Assembly (NCBI GenBank): GCA_034766995.1
Contig: CM068317.1
Location: 12,429,255-12,493,254, forward strand
Length of the DNA stretch: 64,000 nt
Reading direction: 5' to 3'
From: Acanthacorydalis orientalis
Taxonomy: Eukaryota > Arthropoda > Insecta > Megaloptera > Corydalidae
The position numbers and the translations under genes are program-made. Numbering within the stretch: the first letter of the stretch is position 1; each line of letters starts with the position of its first letter. Below the pieces are notes generated by a model, which saw only the letters and a program-made list of their open reading frames with translations, had not been told where the DNA came from and did not search any database. Shown here piece after piece: positions 9,488-46,800 of the stretch.

Positions 9488-9584
9488 CACGTACCGTTTA
9501 TATATCTTACATTTTTGTAGTCACAATTTATTCAGTACAAGATAAAAATAAATACAATTTTAATTATGCATGTGTATATACAAA

Positions 9585-10860
<1,276 letters not shown>

Positions 10861-10867
10861 AATATTA

Positions 10868-10868
<1 letters not shown>

Positions 10869-10909
<41 letters not shown>

Positions 10910-10920
10910 ATACATACATA
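10869..10920. repeat. (TA)n(CATA)n microsatellite near the ATP7 5' end
   Basis: A TA run turning into ACACATACATACATA, about 90 bp upstream of the ATP7 start codon. Confidence 0.9.
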
Positions 10921-11009
10921 TTAAATAATAAATAATGAACACTAAATTCAAGTGTTATAATAGACTCAACTTTTCGTTATAATTGCGTTATTGAAATTCA
11001 GTAATTGAA

Positions 11010-31968
<20,959 letters not shown>

Positions 31969-32550
31969 AACCAAATAAAATTTCTAAAATAATCTCATAA
32001 TTATCAAATATTAAAAATATGTATGAATTTTTGTAGCTGGAAAAGCTTAAATGTATCATATATGAATCATAATAATTTCCAACTATTACATAAGTTAATT
32101 AATTTACTAAAATTGAATCAATTTTTCTTAAGATTCACTGCACACCAGAACTAACTATGTGTGTATATATTTATATGTATATATATATACATACATACAC
32201 GAATATATGTATCCATATATATTCCCATTCCAGAAATATAAATTTTGTAAATGTAGGTCAAATAATTTTAAACTATTGAATTCTAGATAATTTTCTCTAG
32301 TCAAAATATAAGAAAAGTTGTGTGCTGATTCTAATAATTAAAATAAAAGATCTTAATGAACTGTCTGACTTAATATATGTATTAATAAAAGTTATATTTT
32401 TATATGAATTATCTACATAAGTTTTACTTGTATTTTAAGTTAAAAATTATTAAAATTATTTATAAAAAAAATGTGTATATTTTTATTCAGGATTTGTGAA
32501 AATAAGTTTAAATTTAACAACAAACTGAATAAACATAAAATAGAATTGTA

Positions 32551-32556
32551 TTTATT
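32551..32556 (-). terminator. Poly(A) signal of Siva
   Basis: AATAAA on the minus strand, about 90 nt past the Siva stop. A second overlapping copy lies in the same TTTATTTATT run. Confidence 0.6.
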
Positions 32557-32645
32557 TATTAATTTTGTTGCATTCAATATATACACATATACAAACACAA
32601 AAAAATTTGTAACAAAATTACAGTTTAAAAAACAAAATACTTTCA

Positions 32646-33318
32646 TTAAAGATTATAAGCACAGGTCAAGCAAATATCAACATTTTTTTGACTATAATAC
32701 CTGTAAAAAAAGAAATGAAAACTTTAATAATTGTTTCCATATTATATTATACTTTACTTACAAAGTAGTTGAGCAGATTTTACAGAAATTATCTAAGCAT
32801 TGACAGCAACTAATTGCACAATCCAGGCATAAAGACTTTTCACAGAACGAACATTTATTTGATGGAATAATACTGTTGATTCGACAACTAGTGCAAGTGT
32901 TTACTGGTATATCCTTAAAATATTAAATATTAAAAAATATCAATTTTTTATTTTATATTTGTTGAACCATACCTTTATTTCGCCTACAGTTTGAATTTTG
33001 CCATTCATGCTTAAAAATGTCTGTTTAAACTTAATTTTTGGTATACATTCATTTTTGCCTAACATATTTACTAATTTATTTTCATGTTTATTCTCAGAAC
33101 CACAATGCAGATTTTTTGATCCATTGTATAACATTTCTATAGTTTTACCTTTTCAAAAAATGTTTTATTTCATTAACATAACCTTACCTACAAATTAAAT
33201 ACTTACTAAACACTTTTTCTAGACTTTTGTTATTGCAAAGAATGATTTCTTTTTCACTGACATGCGTTTTTAGTTGAGGCATTAAATCACAATCAAATGG
33301 ACACAACCGTTTAGGCAT
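32646..33318 (-). CDS. SIVA1: Siva apoptosis-regulatory protein
   Basis: Siva is a small zinc-binding protein first described as a ligand of the CD27 tail and later linked to apoptosis and p53 control in mammals; its insect role is little known. Exons on the minus strand: 33318-33207, 33148-32973, 32913-32762, 32691-32646, 161 residues in all (mammalian about 175). The start MPKRLCPF is the family's conserved N-terminus, which fixes the ATG at 33318 although an upstream in-frame ATG exists. KVFSKTIEMLYNG (residues 36-48) matches the conserved helix after it. Residues 103-157 form a Cys-rich domain of six close Cys pairs (CTSC, CSFC, CLDC, CCQC, CKIC, CLTC), presumably binding zinc. The last exon is only 46 nt; if its intron were retained, translation would stop after CKICSTTL and the last Cys pair would be lost. 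Confidence 0.88.
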
Positions 33319-33375
33319 TTTGTTTATGAATGAAGACCACAGTATAATCGGAAGATACAAAAACGCGCCATTCAA

Positions 33376-34374
33376 ATAGTAATGTAAGAACAGCTGATTT
33401 CTTTATCTATAGTTGATTCCATGTTGATTCTTTCCAAATACTTCACACAAACCGTAGATTGATAGACATTTAAATATAGGCTACAAATATTCAGGAATAA
33501 AAACATTATATTGTAATAAAAGTAAGATTTATTCAATTATTTACTAAACTACCACATAGAAAATTTTATAACATATTTAACTTTATAACATAAATAAAAT
33601 ATTAAGTCTTAATATAATTAAAAATAAAACTACATGATTTTGAACATTATTTTACAGATCTCACTCAATTTTTTATATGAACGATTATATTACACATTTG
33701 ATTAAATACAGTTGCCATATTTTATCTTATCAATGAAAAATAAACACCAATAAATACGATATCAATTGTTATTGTGCGTTTTTACGATCGAGTTCGTATT
33801 TAGTACTATTGAAATCAAAGATGGAAAAATTGATATGACAATAAATGTAAAATCTAATGACACAAAACACAGCATATATTCAACATCATAATGTACATTT
33901 AACAAGTGCATTTTTACATTTTCCACTACACCCCTATAAAATTAAGAAAAAAATAAATTTATTTTAAGCAAAATTATTTCGAATATGTTACCCTTTTTTT
34001 ATTTCCTTGAAAGTTTATTTTTTTTTAATTACTACCACAAGGCACATTCATACAAAGCTAAATATTATAATAGTAGTTATATGCACTGGATAATTTGTTT
34101 CATTGATAATGACATATGAATTTATATATTCTGATTTATTATTATTTATATTTTATTTTAAAGATAATATTCGATTATTTTATCAGTTTTATTTTTAGTT
34201 TTTCAATATAAATAACACTTAGACAGTCAAATTACATCTGTTGGATCTTCGATATTTGTGCTGATTCGATATTAGCATAAAAATAAAACAATCACTTTAA
34301 TTTCACATTAATTCACCAATATTTTTATATGACCAATAGTTTAATTTTCATTATTATTGGAAAAAATAGTAATG
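33376..34374. other. Spacer between TMEM185 3' end and Siva 5' end
   Basis: About 1 kb of AT-rich sequence between two minus-strand genes. No exon, transposon or long repeat was recognised. It must contain the Siva promoter if Siva is transcribed on its own. Confidence 0.6.
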
Positions 34375-34380
34375 TTTATT
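34375..34380 (-). terminator. Poly(A) signal of TMEM185
   Basis: AATAAA on the minus strand, 69 nt past the TMEM185 stop codon. Confidence 0.6.
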
Positions 34381-34448
34381 TTATAATTTTAATATATTAC
34401 AAGACAATTAAAATTAGACACAAGAACACTGACTTCACAATGTTATTT

Positions 34449-36291
<1,843 letters not shown>

Positions 36292-36515
36292 TTTATTTAT
36301 ATTAATAGATCATAACTAAAGTTTACAGCATTTGTAGTTCACCATATTTCTTAGTTTGTTTACAAACAGAAGTAAAAGTAAGAATGTCATGTGTGATTAT
36401 CACTGAAAAAAAAAACATTTTTTTTAAATATAAACAAACATCAATAATATAAAAAGTAAAATGATGACAGTTTACGCACATTTATATGATAATGTATATG
36501 TATTTATATGTGTGC

Positions 36516-36581
<66 letters not shown>

Positions 36582-37327
36582 CTTATAATTTAAAAAATAA
36601 GTAATTTGTCAATTTGTGTCAATAATTTATTTTTCATATGTATTTTCTAAATATGTTCAAGAAAATACTATTAAAGTTATTTTCATCGAGATGAAATTAA
36701 ATTGAAAAAAAATATTTCTAATTATAATTATTAAGTATTTAGCATACTTTTGAAAAAAAATATTAGCATCTGAAAAATGTATCAAAATACAAATTGTGTA
36801 ATATAAATTTAGGAAACATTTAGCATTTTAGATCTATAACTATTATTAATAATTTATTGTAAAATTTTTCATTTCAATTTACACTTTCAATATAGTGCCG
36901 GCTCTGTTCAACATCTGTTTTTTTTTTCTTTTTTGTCCACAGATGACCCACAGAATATTAAGTGTGTCTATCTCCGTCTAGAAATTAAAGATGGCATTGG
37001 AAAAGAAGGTGTATTTTGACAGCTGAAATGTCAATAATATTCTTTATCAATCATGTAGAATATAATTATTTTTATTAATCTTATCGTTCAACTCCTGATA
37101 AGATATTTTTAGTACATGATTGAATAGGTTTCAAAGTACTAACGAAAAGTTTTTTTTATTAAAAAAATCAATAAGTGTGTTATTGAAATGTTTTTATTGT
37201 TGACCAACATTTATGAAATTATGTTTCGTAGCATTATTTACTGTGGCATACATAATTTATCAAATGCAAATAACAATATGAAAATAAAATAATTAAATTC
37301 AAACCGAACATTAACATAATCATAAAT
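36292..37327. other. Divergent intergenic region of TMEM185 and BLTP1
   Basis: About 1,036 bp separates the two start codons, so regulatory sequence for both genes is expected here. It holds a 60 bp TA array and AT-rich filler. The only GC-richer spot is near 36895-37000. No core promoter motif can be assigned with confidence. Confidence 0.6.
36480..36580. repeat. (TA)n microsatellite in the divergent promoter region
   Basis: TATATG-rich stretch followed by a pure TA run of about 55 bp. Confidence 0.9.
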
Positions 37328-40300
37328 ATGGAATCCACGGATTATGAAGGGCTTATTAGCCAAAATTTAAGCGACTCTCTAGCCGCACCTTACAACTATT
37401 CAAAACCAGTTGCATTTGAAAATATTACAATGGATAGTAATTTTGCCTTTCTGTTATGTAGTTTATTTTCTGCAATTGCATGGGTCATTTATATTACATA
37501 TTATAATTCACGAATTACTGGTTATTTTCTTACAAAAATGGTTAATCGATTTGCTATAAGTACTGGTTACTTTAAAATAGGTAAATTTGTTCATTATCAT
37601 GAAATCTTTTGTAGTTCATTTTTAATTTCTTTTTTTTAAAAAGGTTCATTTACTGTCAATGCACTCGCTGGAAAAATTATGTTTCGTGATGTAATATACA
37701 TCACTGAGGATTATAGTGCTAGGATACAAGATGGTTATTTGATATTTAGATGGTGGCGGTCTTATGTTCCAAAAGACGTGAGTGAAGGTAAGATTTTTCT
37801 TAAACTGACCATTAAATAAAGTATGGTATTATTGTATTTTTTTTTACAGATTTATCACATTCAGATACAAGATTATCTCTTGTTCTAAATGGATTAGAAT
37901 TGCATGTGTATAACCGATCAGATGTTTATGCTCGTTTGGAAAAAGTATTTGGTTTAGAACCACACCTTTTAAATAACAATAAAAATTCAAAAGACACTGA
38001 ACCAGATGGTAACAATGAGATGTTAAATTTTGAAAATCAACGACAAGATAATAACGGTGACAATAATAGTAAAGCATTACGAAAACCTAGACCAGAAGCA
38101 GCTATGGCAAGAACTTGGAGGGATTTAATACCAGTTATAAAAATGGATGTTTCTACTGTAAGTATTTCTATTTATAGTTTATGAAACATGGCTGTGTTAA
38201 AAGTAAATAACTTTTATATTATGAACGATTATTTTTTTTTATTAAAGTTTATTAATTCATTTTTAGGGAAGATTTGTTTTTGGGAATCGGTTAGTACCTA
38301 CAACATTATCTATAAATATAGATGAAGCTCATTTTGTATATTCAACAAAACCTGCAGCATCAAGTTTGGATTTATTTATGCATTTTGCCAAATGTAAAGC
38401 AGAAAATTTTAAAGTAGGTCGCAGTATAGTCAGACATTTATTATATATTTATGTTTCAATTTTCTTTTAGGTTATTTTAGCACCAAGTCCAAAATACACA
38501 GGAATGGTTGATGATCCTCCTCGATATATGGGTGAAGGATTTGTTGTAATGTCATCTAATAATGTCGAAATGTATATGTATATGGATGAACCAGGTATAG
38601 ATTAGATGTTTTTAAAGTAGACTTAAAAGTTTATATTTTTATTAAAAAAAAATGTTTGAAAATCATTTCTATTTCAAAAATTATTGCTTTTTTGAAACTT
38701 ATTATTTTATTACTCAACAGGAGTTGTACCAGAAGAACCAGTTTTATTACGTCTTGCTAATGGAGATATTGTTGAATCGTCACCTCCCATATGGGGTCTT
38801 GATATTAAGTGTGGAAAAGGTAATAAACATTTTTTGTTTCTGTAAAATTATTAATCATCCTTGTTTACACACACATATGTATGAGAACATACACATATGA
38901 AAGAGAGATACGGAATTATTTTACATTTATTATAAATATTTAATAGAATTAATAATATTTATTTCTTTATACTTAAGTAGCAGTAGTTATTTAGAAAATA
39001 TTATAATTGAAACCATTTTAAATACATATCATTTTATTAATATCTATTTTAAGGGACTGACTTCAGTTATGGACCATGGGCAGACCGACAAAGAGAAAAA
39101 TTGTTCAGATTCTTTTTTCCACCTGATCAGCAGGCTTTGCAAGTTACTAAAGCGCCTCAACCAGGTGATAAAAGACAAATGCAGTCATTTGATATCCGTT
39201 TAAGTTCTTTAAGTGAAGCCACTATTGATATTTTATTTTCAAAAGATAAGGTAATACTGTAAGTAAATGTGTGTTCAAAAATTAAATAAATGTTTATAAT
39301 AGGAAACAAACGCTGTGCATGTTAATGTTGGTCCTGGTTCCTATTTAGAAGTGACACTTCCATGGATAGTTTTTCAAGATGGTTATACAACTAAAATTAC
39401 AGGACAATTGTTACATTTAGAGGCTACAACAAGTTTACAAGTATGATTTTTTGTATGTGTAGATATGTATATGTGCCTATGTATGTATATATATATATTT
39501 AAATAAGTGTATATGTTATGCGTGCATATCTGAACATTTCTACTTTTCACATGTAACTGAATAATTAAATTTTAGTACCGCAGTTTATTAGAAAGTGAAA
39601 CATTAGAGTATACAGTGAAATGTCATTATCCAATTAGGTGGAATGATCATCAAGAATGGGTTTTAAACTTGACAGGATGTAAAGCAACTGGAAATCTTAT
39701 CTATTCTCATAAAGAGTTTTTTCAAGGTAAAAAATAAATAACTACATATTTATCTTTTTATGTATTTAACACTTAATTTATTTTAGATTTAGTTAATGAT
39801 TGGGCTTCAAAACAGCGTCCTGATTTATTACATTTTGTACCTTATACATGGAAAATTAATGTTTTACTAAAAGAATTCGAATTAATTACTATCTGTAATG
39901 AATATAATTGGATAGACTGCAGTTCCACAAATAAAGAAAATAGTCATTTAGCTTTCTGTGGTGATTTATTCGATATGTCTTTTGATTTACCCTTTGTTGA
40001 TTTTTTACCTGCAACTATACCATTGAGATTTTGGATTCAGGTAATGTTTTTGAGTTAAATTTTTTCACTTGTATAAAATTTACCATTAATTATTTTTTAA
40101 AGGGTGAAAGTGTTGATTTAAGTTTATACACACCGGAAGTTTCTACAAATCGAAATATAATTCTCGCATTAGATGCTAATGCCAAAGTATTAGCTAGAGA
40201 TGGTAGTTTAAGACAACGAACAGATAATATACGTAAATGGAGAAGATTCTGCCAAAAAGTGTTAGTAACATGAATTTAGTAATTCTAAAAATAACTAATG

Positions 40301-43300
40301 TAATTTGGCATTTTTATTTCAGTAACGGTTGGGTTGATTGTTGGTCAGTACCTATTGTAGCATTAAGTATTAATTACATATACCATCCAATGCCACCACT
40401 TGGACCTTTACCCCAAGCAGATATATCAACGCCAGATAAAGAAGAACTGCTACTTTCGCCAATGAGATTTCCACATTCACGAAAGATGTCACATGGTCTT
40501 CGTTGGACACCACAAGTTTGTTATTTCATATAGAAATGATTTAGAATATAACATTTTTGTAATGTGAAATGTTATTTTTTAGGATAATTCTCAGAAATTT
40601 GATCCTGAAACACTTCCAGCAGATAAAATATCACTTGAGCTAGAGATTGGTCCATCTGTTTTATTTTTATATGGATCTATTTTGAGAAATTTTATGCATT
40701 TGAAGGTATACACATTTATGTTTGTGTAAAAATAGTTATCTGTTTGTTTGTGTGTAGCAATAATAATTTAATTCATGCTATTTTTGTTTTTTTTTTTTTT
40801 TAGGAAAATATATTTGGCGTAGATCAGTCATTTACAGATATGCAACAAAGTAGATCTAGTGAATATAGTTCACATCAAGGAATCGATAAAAATATTAGTG
40901 ATCAGCATAATGAAGAAAATGATTCTGTTAAAACTCAGTTTGACCCAAGACATTATAGACCTATTGAAGTGCAGCTTTCAATAACAATGCATGATATTCA
41001 AGCTCATTTAATGAAGGTAAAATTGATTTAAAGTAAATGAACATTTTTAAGAGATTGTAAATGTTTTCTTGTATATTGTTTTAAGTATTGAGAGTTTGAA
41101 TACACTGTATCTCACTTACATAGATAAATTAATATAGAAAATCTTCGATTATAAATTCTTAATGTAAGAGTTACTCATTAATTTTGGTTGTAATTTCAGA
41201 ATTGTAATGAAGGTGATCCACCTTGTCCTGTGATATTACTTGAACGCTTTGGTGTTGAAATGAAGAAATCTTATAAAGAAACAGAATTACAAGTTTTATT
41301 ATCACCATCTATTTTATTAATATCTGATAGTATTGTTAGACCAACAAAAGATTTGCATTTAAATCAAGGGCATTTAACTTTGTCAGCTTTACAAGTAAGA
41401 ATTGTTTTTGTAATAAAAACAACCATTTATTTACTTTTAAAAGGTATTTTTTTTCAAATACTAAAAAGATGTCAAATACTAAAAAGATGTATGAAATTGT
41501 AATAATATGTTAGTATTGGAATTATAAAAAGAATATAAATTTTGTTCAGATTCGAGGACATGCTATGTTCAGTGATGAGGGACGTTCGCTTGAAGAGGAA
41601 ACTTTAGAATATGCTTGGATGTTAGAAATACAACTTGGAAAATTAAGTGGAAAAATAACAATGCCTCAGTTTTATCATATATTTACATCACTTGAGACTT
41701 TGGTGTTTTTAATGAAAAATTCTGAAAATATGTTAAAGCCTCCACGACCTCCAAAACTTTGTTTACATGGACTTCCTCCATTGCAGTGTTCACATTCAGA
41801 TTCAGAAACACGGTATCAATGTCCATCTATTGATGAAATCAAATATAGAATGACTAGAGTTGCAGTTGACGCAATTGACTTGAGTTTAATTGAAAATGGA
41901 ACTGCATTACAGTTATGGGTGAGAAAATACATTTGAAAATTGTAAAATAATCCATTTCATTACATTTTTCTTTAAGATCATTTATTTGAAATTTAATTAA
42001 AAATTGTATTTTAGATATCTCCTATTCGTTTATCGACATGTAATTTACATGGGCAACAAGTCAAGTCTGGTATAACGTGTGTTCTACCGATGATTTTAAT
42101 AAAGCAGTTTATTTCTGCAGCAGGTCACTTTTCAAGTACACATAGTAATACAAATACTAATTCTAGTTCAAAATCAAATCATAATTGTAAAGAAAGGTAT
42201 TATAAATCTATTGAATTTTACGAAAAAATAATAATAAATATAATACAATATTTAGGTGTACATCAGATAGTTCAGATCATTGGCTCGAAGTTGGATCGGT
42301 TAGTTTAGGTCCATTAATAACTGAATCAGCTCTATCACTATCAAACTCAGAACTCAATTTACACTTAGTCCAAAACAAGTAGGCATCAAATTCATATTTT
42401 TTTTGTTAAATAATATTTGATATGATTTTATTTTGATATTATTTCTAGACATTTAAAAATGCATGATGAGAAAACAAAACGGTTATGGTTCTTGTGGACC
42501 ACTGATCCAACAGTGAATAAATTAGTTGGTAAATGTGGATGTACTGGTGGTTGTGCATTTTTTGGAAATAATCGAAATGGTCCTAAATTTTTTAAACCGA
42601 GTAGGAATGATATCACTGATGGGATAAATATTGCAGCATTTAGGTTTGTGTCTTACTTTATTATTTTAATGTGTAATTAATGTGTTTATATTTAATTTTG
42701 TGTTTGATATAAAAAATATTCAGTAAGAAACATCTAATATTGATAGATGTAATTGTTACACTTTCAAGTTATGGCTTTATTGAGATATCTTAATTTCAAC
42801 ATAAAGAAACAAAATTATTATAATTAAGATATATTAATATTTAGTTTGTTAATTATTTCTACAAATCAGGATACAAGAAGTAGGAAAAGATCCAGGATTT
42901 GGGCAAAGTATTCTTCATGAAGGCCAATTAGTTTTTCACACTCCTCCTTATAGTTTACAAGATGTATCGTTACAAGAACCATCAACTTTTCTAAAAGTAT
43001 GTGAAAGTTATGAACTCGCAACTGAAATACCTATATAAAAAATGTATAAAGTATGTCAGAAATATTATGAGTTGTATAATAAAGTGTATTTTTTAGACTC
43101 CACAAGAAAAACTAATTGAAAGCCCACGTATTAGATCTGCATTAGATCGTGAATATTTAAGTAGAAGCAGTGGAAGAGAAAAAGATAGTATTGAAGGTAC
43201 GAGTTATATTAAACCAAGTACAGCATCAGCCAGTCCATTGAGTTTAACATCAGAAAATAGAAATTCAGCACGTAGGTTTTCTTATACATCGACAAGGTAT

Positions 43301-43775
43301 GCATTTAAATAAAAAACAAATATATTTTAGTTATGTATAAGAAATAATAATGCAAGATGTAATTTTCAAATTTCTAGATCAAACCAGCCACTAATTTTAA
43401 AAGACGTGCCATATGCTAGACTCGTTGATAGTAGTCCTACAACAGCTTTACCTATAAAATTAGACAGTGATTCTAAATTAAATTCAGACCGTTCAAAATC
43501 TGTCTTGAATGTGCCTGATGGAGATTTTATTCCGAAGAATAGTGCTTCAGACTCAAAACTTGCAGTTGATTATTTTCATACACCAATTAAAGATACTGAA
43601 GGTTCACAGCCAAGTTCTTTGGTAAGAAAATAAATTTGACATTATTGTTTTGCTAATTATTTAAATATAGATGTTTGCTTAAAGCTTTTAAAATGAATAT
43701 AAAAGTAGTTATTTACCACAAATCCATATTAATTATGTAAATAAATTTTAATACAGTTATAGGCAGTTTTTTTAG

Positions 43776-43856
<81 letters not shown>

Positions 43857-46800
43857 GTATGTAAATTGTAGCCTACCACTAGTGATGAAAGTTCAACACA
43901 ACCCTTGAAATCTGTAAATATATCAGAATCCCATCATTCTTTGTATACTCGAATTGGTTCAGAAGAAAAACTACGACAAGAGGTAAGATTTAGTTTAGTA
44001 ATTGTAGTGTACAATTTATATATATAGTGGATATTTGATTCAGCTTCATTTATTAATTTTTAAATATGTACTTTTACATAATATTATAAACTTAAAAGAA
44101 TTTTAATAATGTTGATTTTTCATTTAGGTACAAAGAACAGTTTCAATGTCTAGTGAAAATCATTCTGAAGCATTTTTCTCAGCTGATGAAGATTTGACAG
44201 CTTCAAATAGTCGTGCATCTAGTTTACGAAGGTCAATGATTAGTTCTGGTAGTATGTTGAATCGCCAAGATAGCAATCCTCAACAGTAAGTAATCTTAAA
44301 AATCACAAGATTCTATATTTAATAATGTAAATAAAGATTTATTGAAAAAATGAATGCATTTGTTTATTTATAGAAAGAAATTTGCAAGTGACTTAAGTAT
44401 TGTTTCGGATAAAAGAATACATCCACCTAATGAAAAAACGTCAATCGGAGTTGAAAATATTAAAATTATCGATTCGAATAATTGTAATCGTTTATCGAGT
44501 CACAGAAGTGATCATGAAATACATACACCTGAGCATAGGAGTGGTCTTATTGGCTCAAGTCATTCACAAAGGCGGTTTAATAATAGTCAGCTCAGATCTA
44601 CAAGTCCAAGGTTTTTTGGACCCAATGCTGATAGTTTGCACGATGTCTATGAAAATCAAGTTAGTTAAAATTTTATTTTATATATTTGTATTATGTATGT
44701 AGATATCTAGGTAATTAAATTTTATAAACATTATAAATAGGCATGCATTTATTTTATAAGCAATTGCGTGCATTAAAATAAATATATATCATGGCACGAT
44801 GATTAAAGACTAATATTTGTAAAATTATCTTTAGAAAACATTTAAAAAATATGTAAATATACAAATGAAAATCAGTTGTTTTAAATGAGAAATTATAATT
44901 TTTCAGAATCATGATGGAGGTTTACTAGATTCTTCTGATACACATAGTATTTCAAGTACCTCGTTTATATCTGCAGTATCGTCTCAAGAAGACATGACAC
45001 TTGTTAACTTACATATGCAAGTTAATAAACCAATTATAGATTCACCGTTGCTTATGTCAAGTTATGTAAGTCATTTATCACAGATTCGCTGTTCAAATTG
45101 GACACAATCATCAATGCCCTCTGGTTCAGATGCTTTTACTGTACCTTTGTTTCAAAGAACTGAAGATGGAAGATTAATTTATATAGGTTGTATTCTTTTT
45201 CAAAAAAGTGCTGATTGTTTTATTAATATTTATTGTAATTTAGGTGGAAGATATATTCCTAAGTTTGATGCTCTTACTGAGGGTTTTACATCATTGAAAA
45301 TGGTAAATCGTACAGATGGAACCTTTTTAAGCTCACCACAGACAGAAAGTAAAACTCCAACGCATCCGTATGCTTGGGATAATCAGTCGTTTGTCGATAC
45401 CGATTTTGAAAATGAACATGATGTTGGTAAGTAATTTGTAAAATTTAAAAATAAAATTAAAATTACAAACATTTGTTCCTTTGTTTATTTAAAGATGTAT
45501 TCTGTTTGAGTTGTTTTTTCTAATATTTATTAAATGCAATGTTTTTGCAAAGCATTAAAATATTATTGATACTCTTAAATAAAAAAAAATTTAAATAAAG
45601 ATGAATTTATGTTTGTTTCTATAAAGAGATTGATAAAATGAAGTGGTTTATAATTTTTAATGATCAATATTTTCCATGTAAACTTTTTCGCTTATAGGTT
45701 CTAGTTCTGAAGATGAATTATTATCAAATCCTAATCAAAGTGGTACCAGAACTACAATTATTATAAAATTAAAAGGTGACTTAGATGTTATGGTCACACC
45801 TTTAGTATTAGAATCATTACAAAGGTATGTATTATATGATTGTATTTATATGTTTGTTATCATAGTATTTTGATTTGTATTTATGTAGTAGTTCCATAAA
45901 TTCAGTTGCTTTATACATTAGATTTAATAAATAACTGTAAGTAATATATATGCTGCTTTGCTGTTAAAAGATATAATTTGTAACATTTATTATTAAAGTA
46001 CATATATATTTATGTATACATACATATGTAAATTCGCACATAAATACAACAAGTATAATAACCATTTATTTATTTTACAGATTTATCGATACATTAACAC
46101 CTACGTTAGCCAAATTACATCCTTTAACATTTATTAATCATTTACATTCAGAATGTGTTAGTCAAGTAGAATCTGCAAATATATTGAAACAAGATCAGTC
46201 ACTTTCATATTGGTCACAGATTCAAAGTAGTAAGAATAGTACCGCTGAAAGGAATATAACAGGATTTAATTCTCAAGGAAATATACAATCCCTACAAACT
46301 AGTATTTATGAAGAATCAATTTCAACAGAAATACAAGGAACTGTAATATTGCCAAAGGTACTTGCGTGTGTATCTATGCTATGTATATATACACAAACAT
46401 ACAGAATAAATATGTGTTTGTTTGTGTATTAAATAATATATTTATTGTTAAATTATATTTTAAGTACTTTACTTTAATCTATATTACTTTTTTTAAGGTT
46501 AATATTACTTTATTACAAGCATCTGTTGTTGAAGAAATAATTTCTTTCTCTGCACTTGATAATATTAAGGATTTAACTTGCGTTTCCTTGTTCGCGATTT
46601 GTTTTGATAATATTACAGTGAGGTTTCATCATGCGAAACAGGTGTTTATTAAAAAGCAATCAGTATTTTATTTTTTCATATTTTCGTATAATTTAAATTT
46701 TGTAGGCAAGAGAAGTAGTACAAACGTTTCATCATCCTGCAGTTTTACCAGCAACTTCAAAAAAAACTATTATTGCTAATTTAGTTGGTAGTGGCACACG

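Noticed and set aside
33319..33375. N-terminal extension of Siva from an upstream in-frame ATG at 33375
   Set aside because: The Siva family begins with MPKR-type sequence at 33318; the extra residues show no resemblance to the family.
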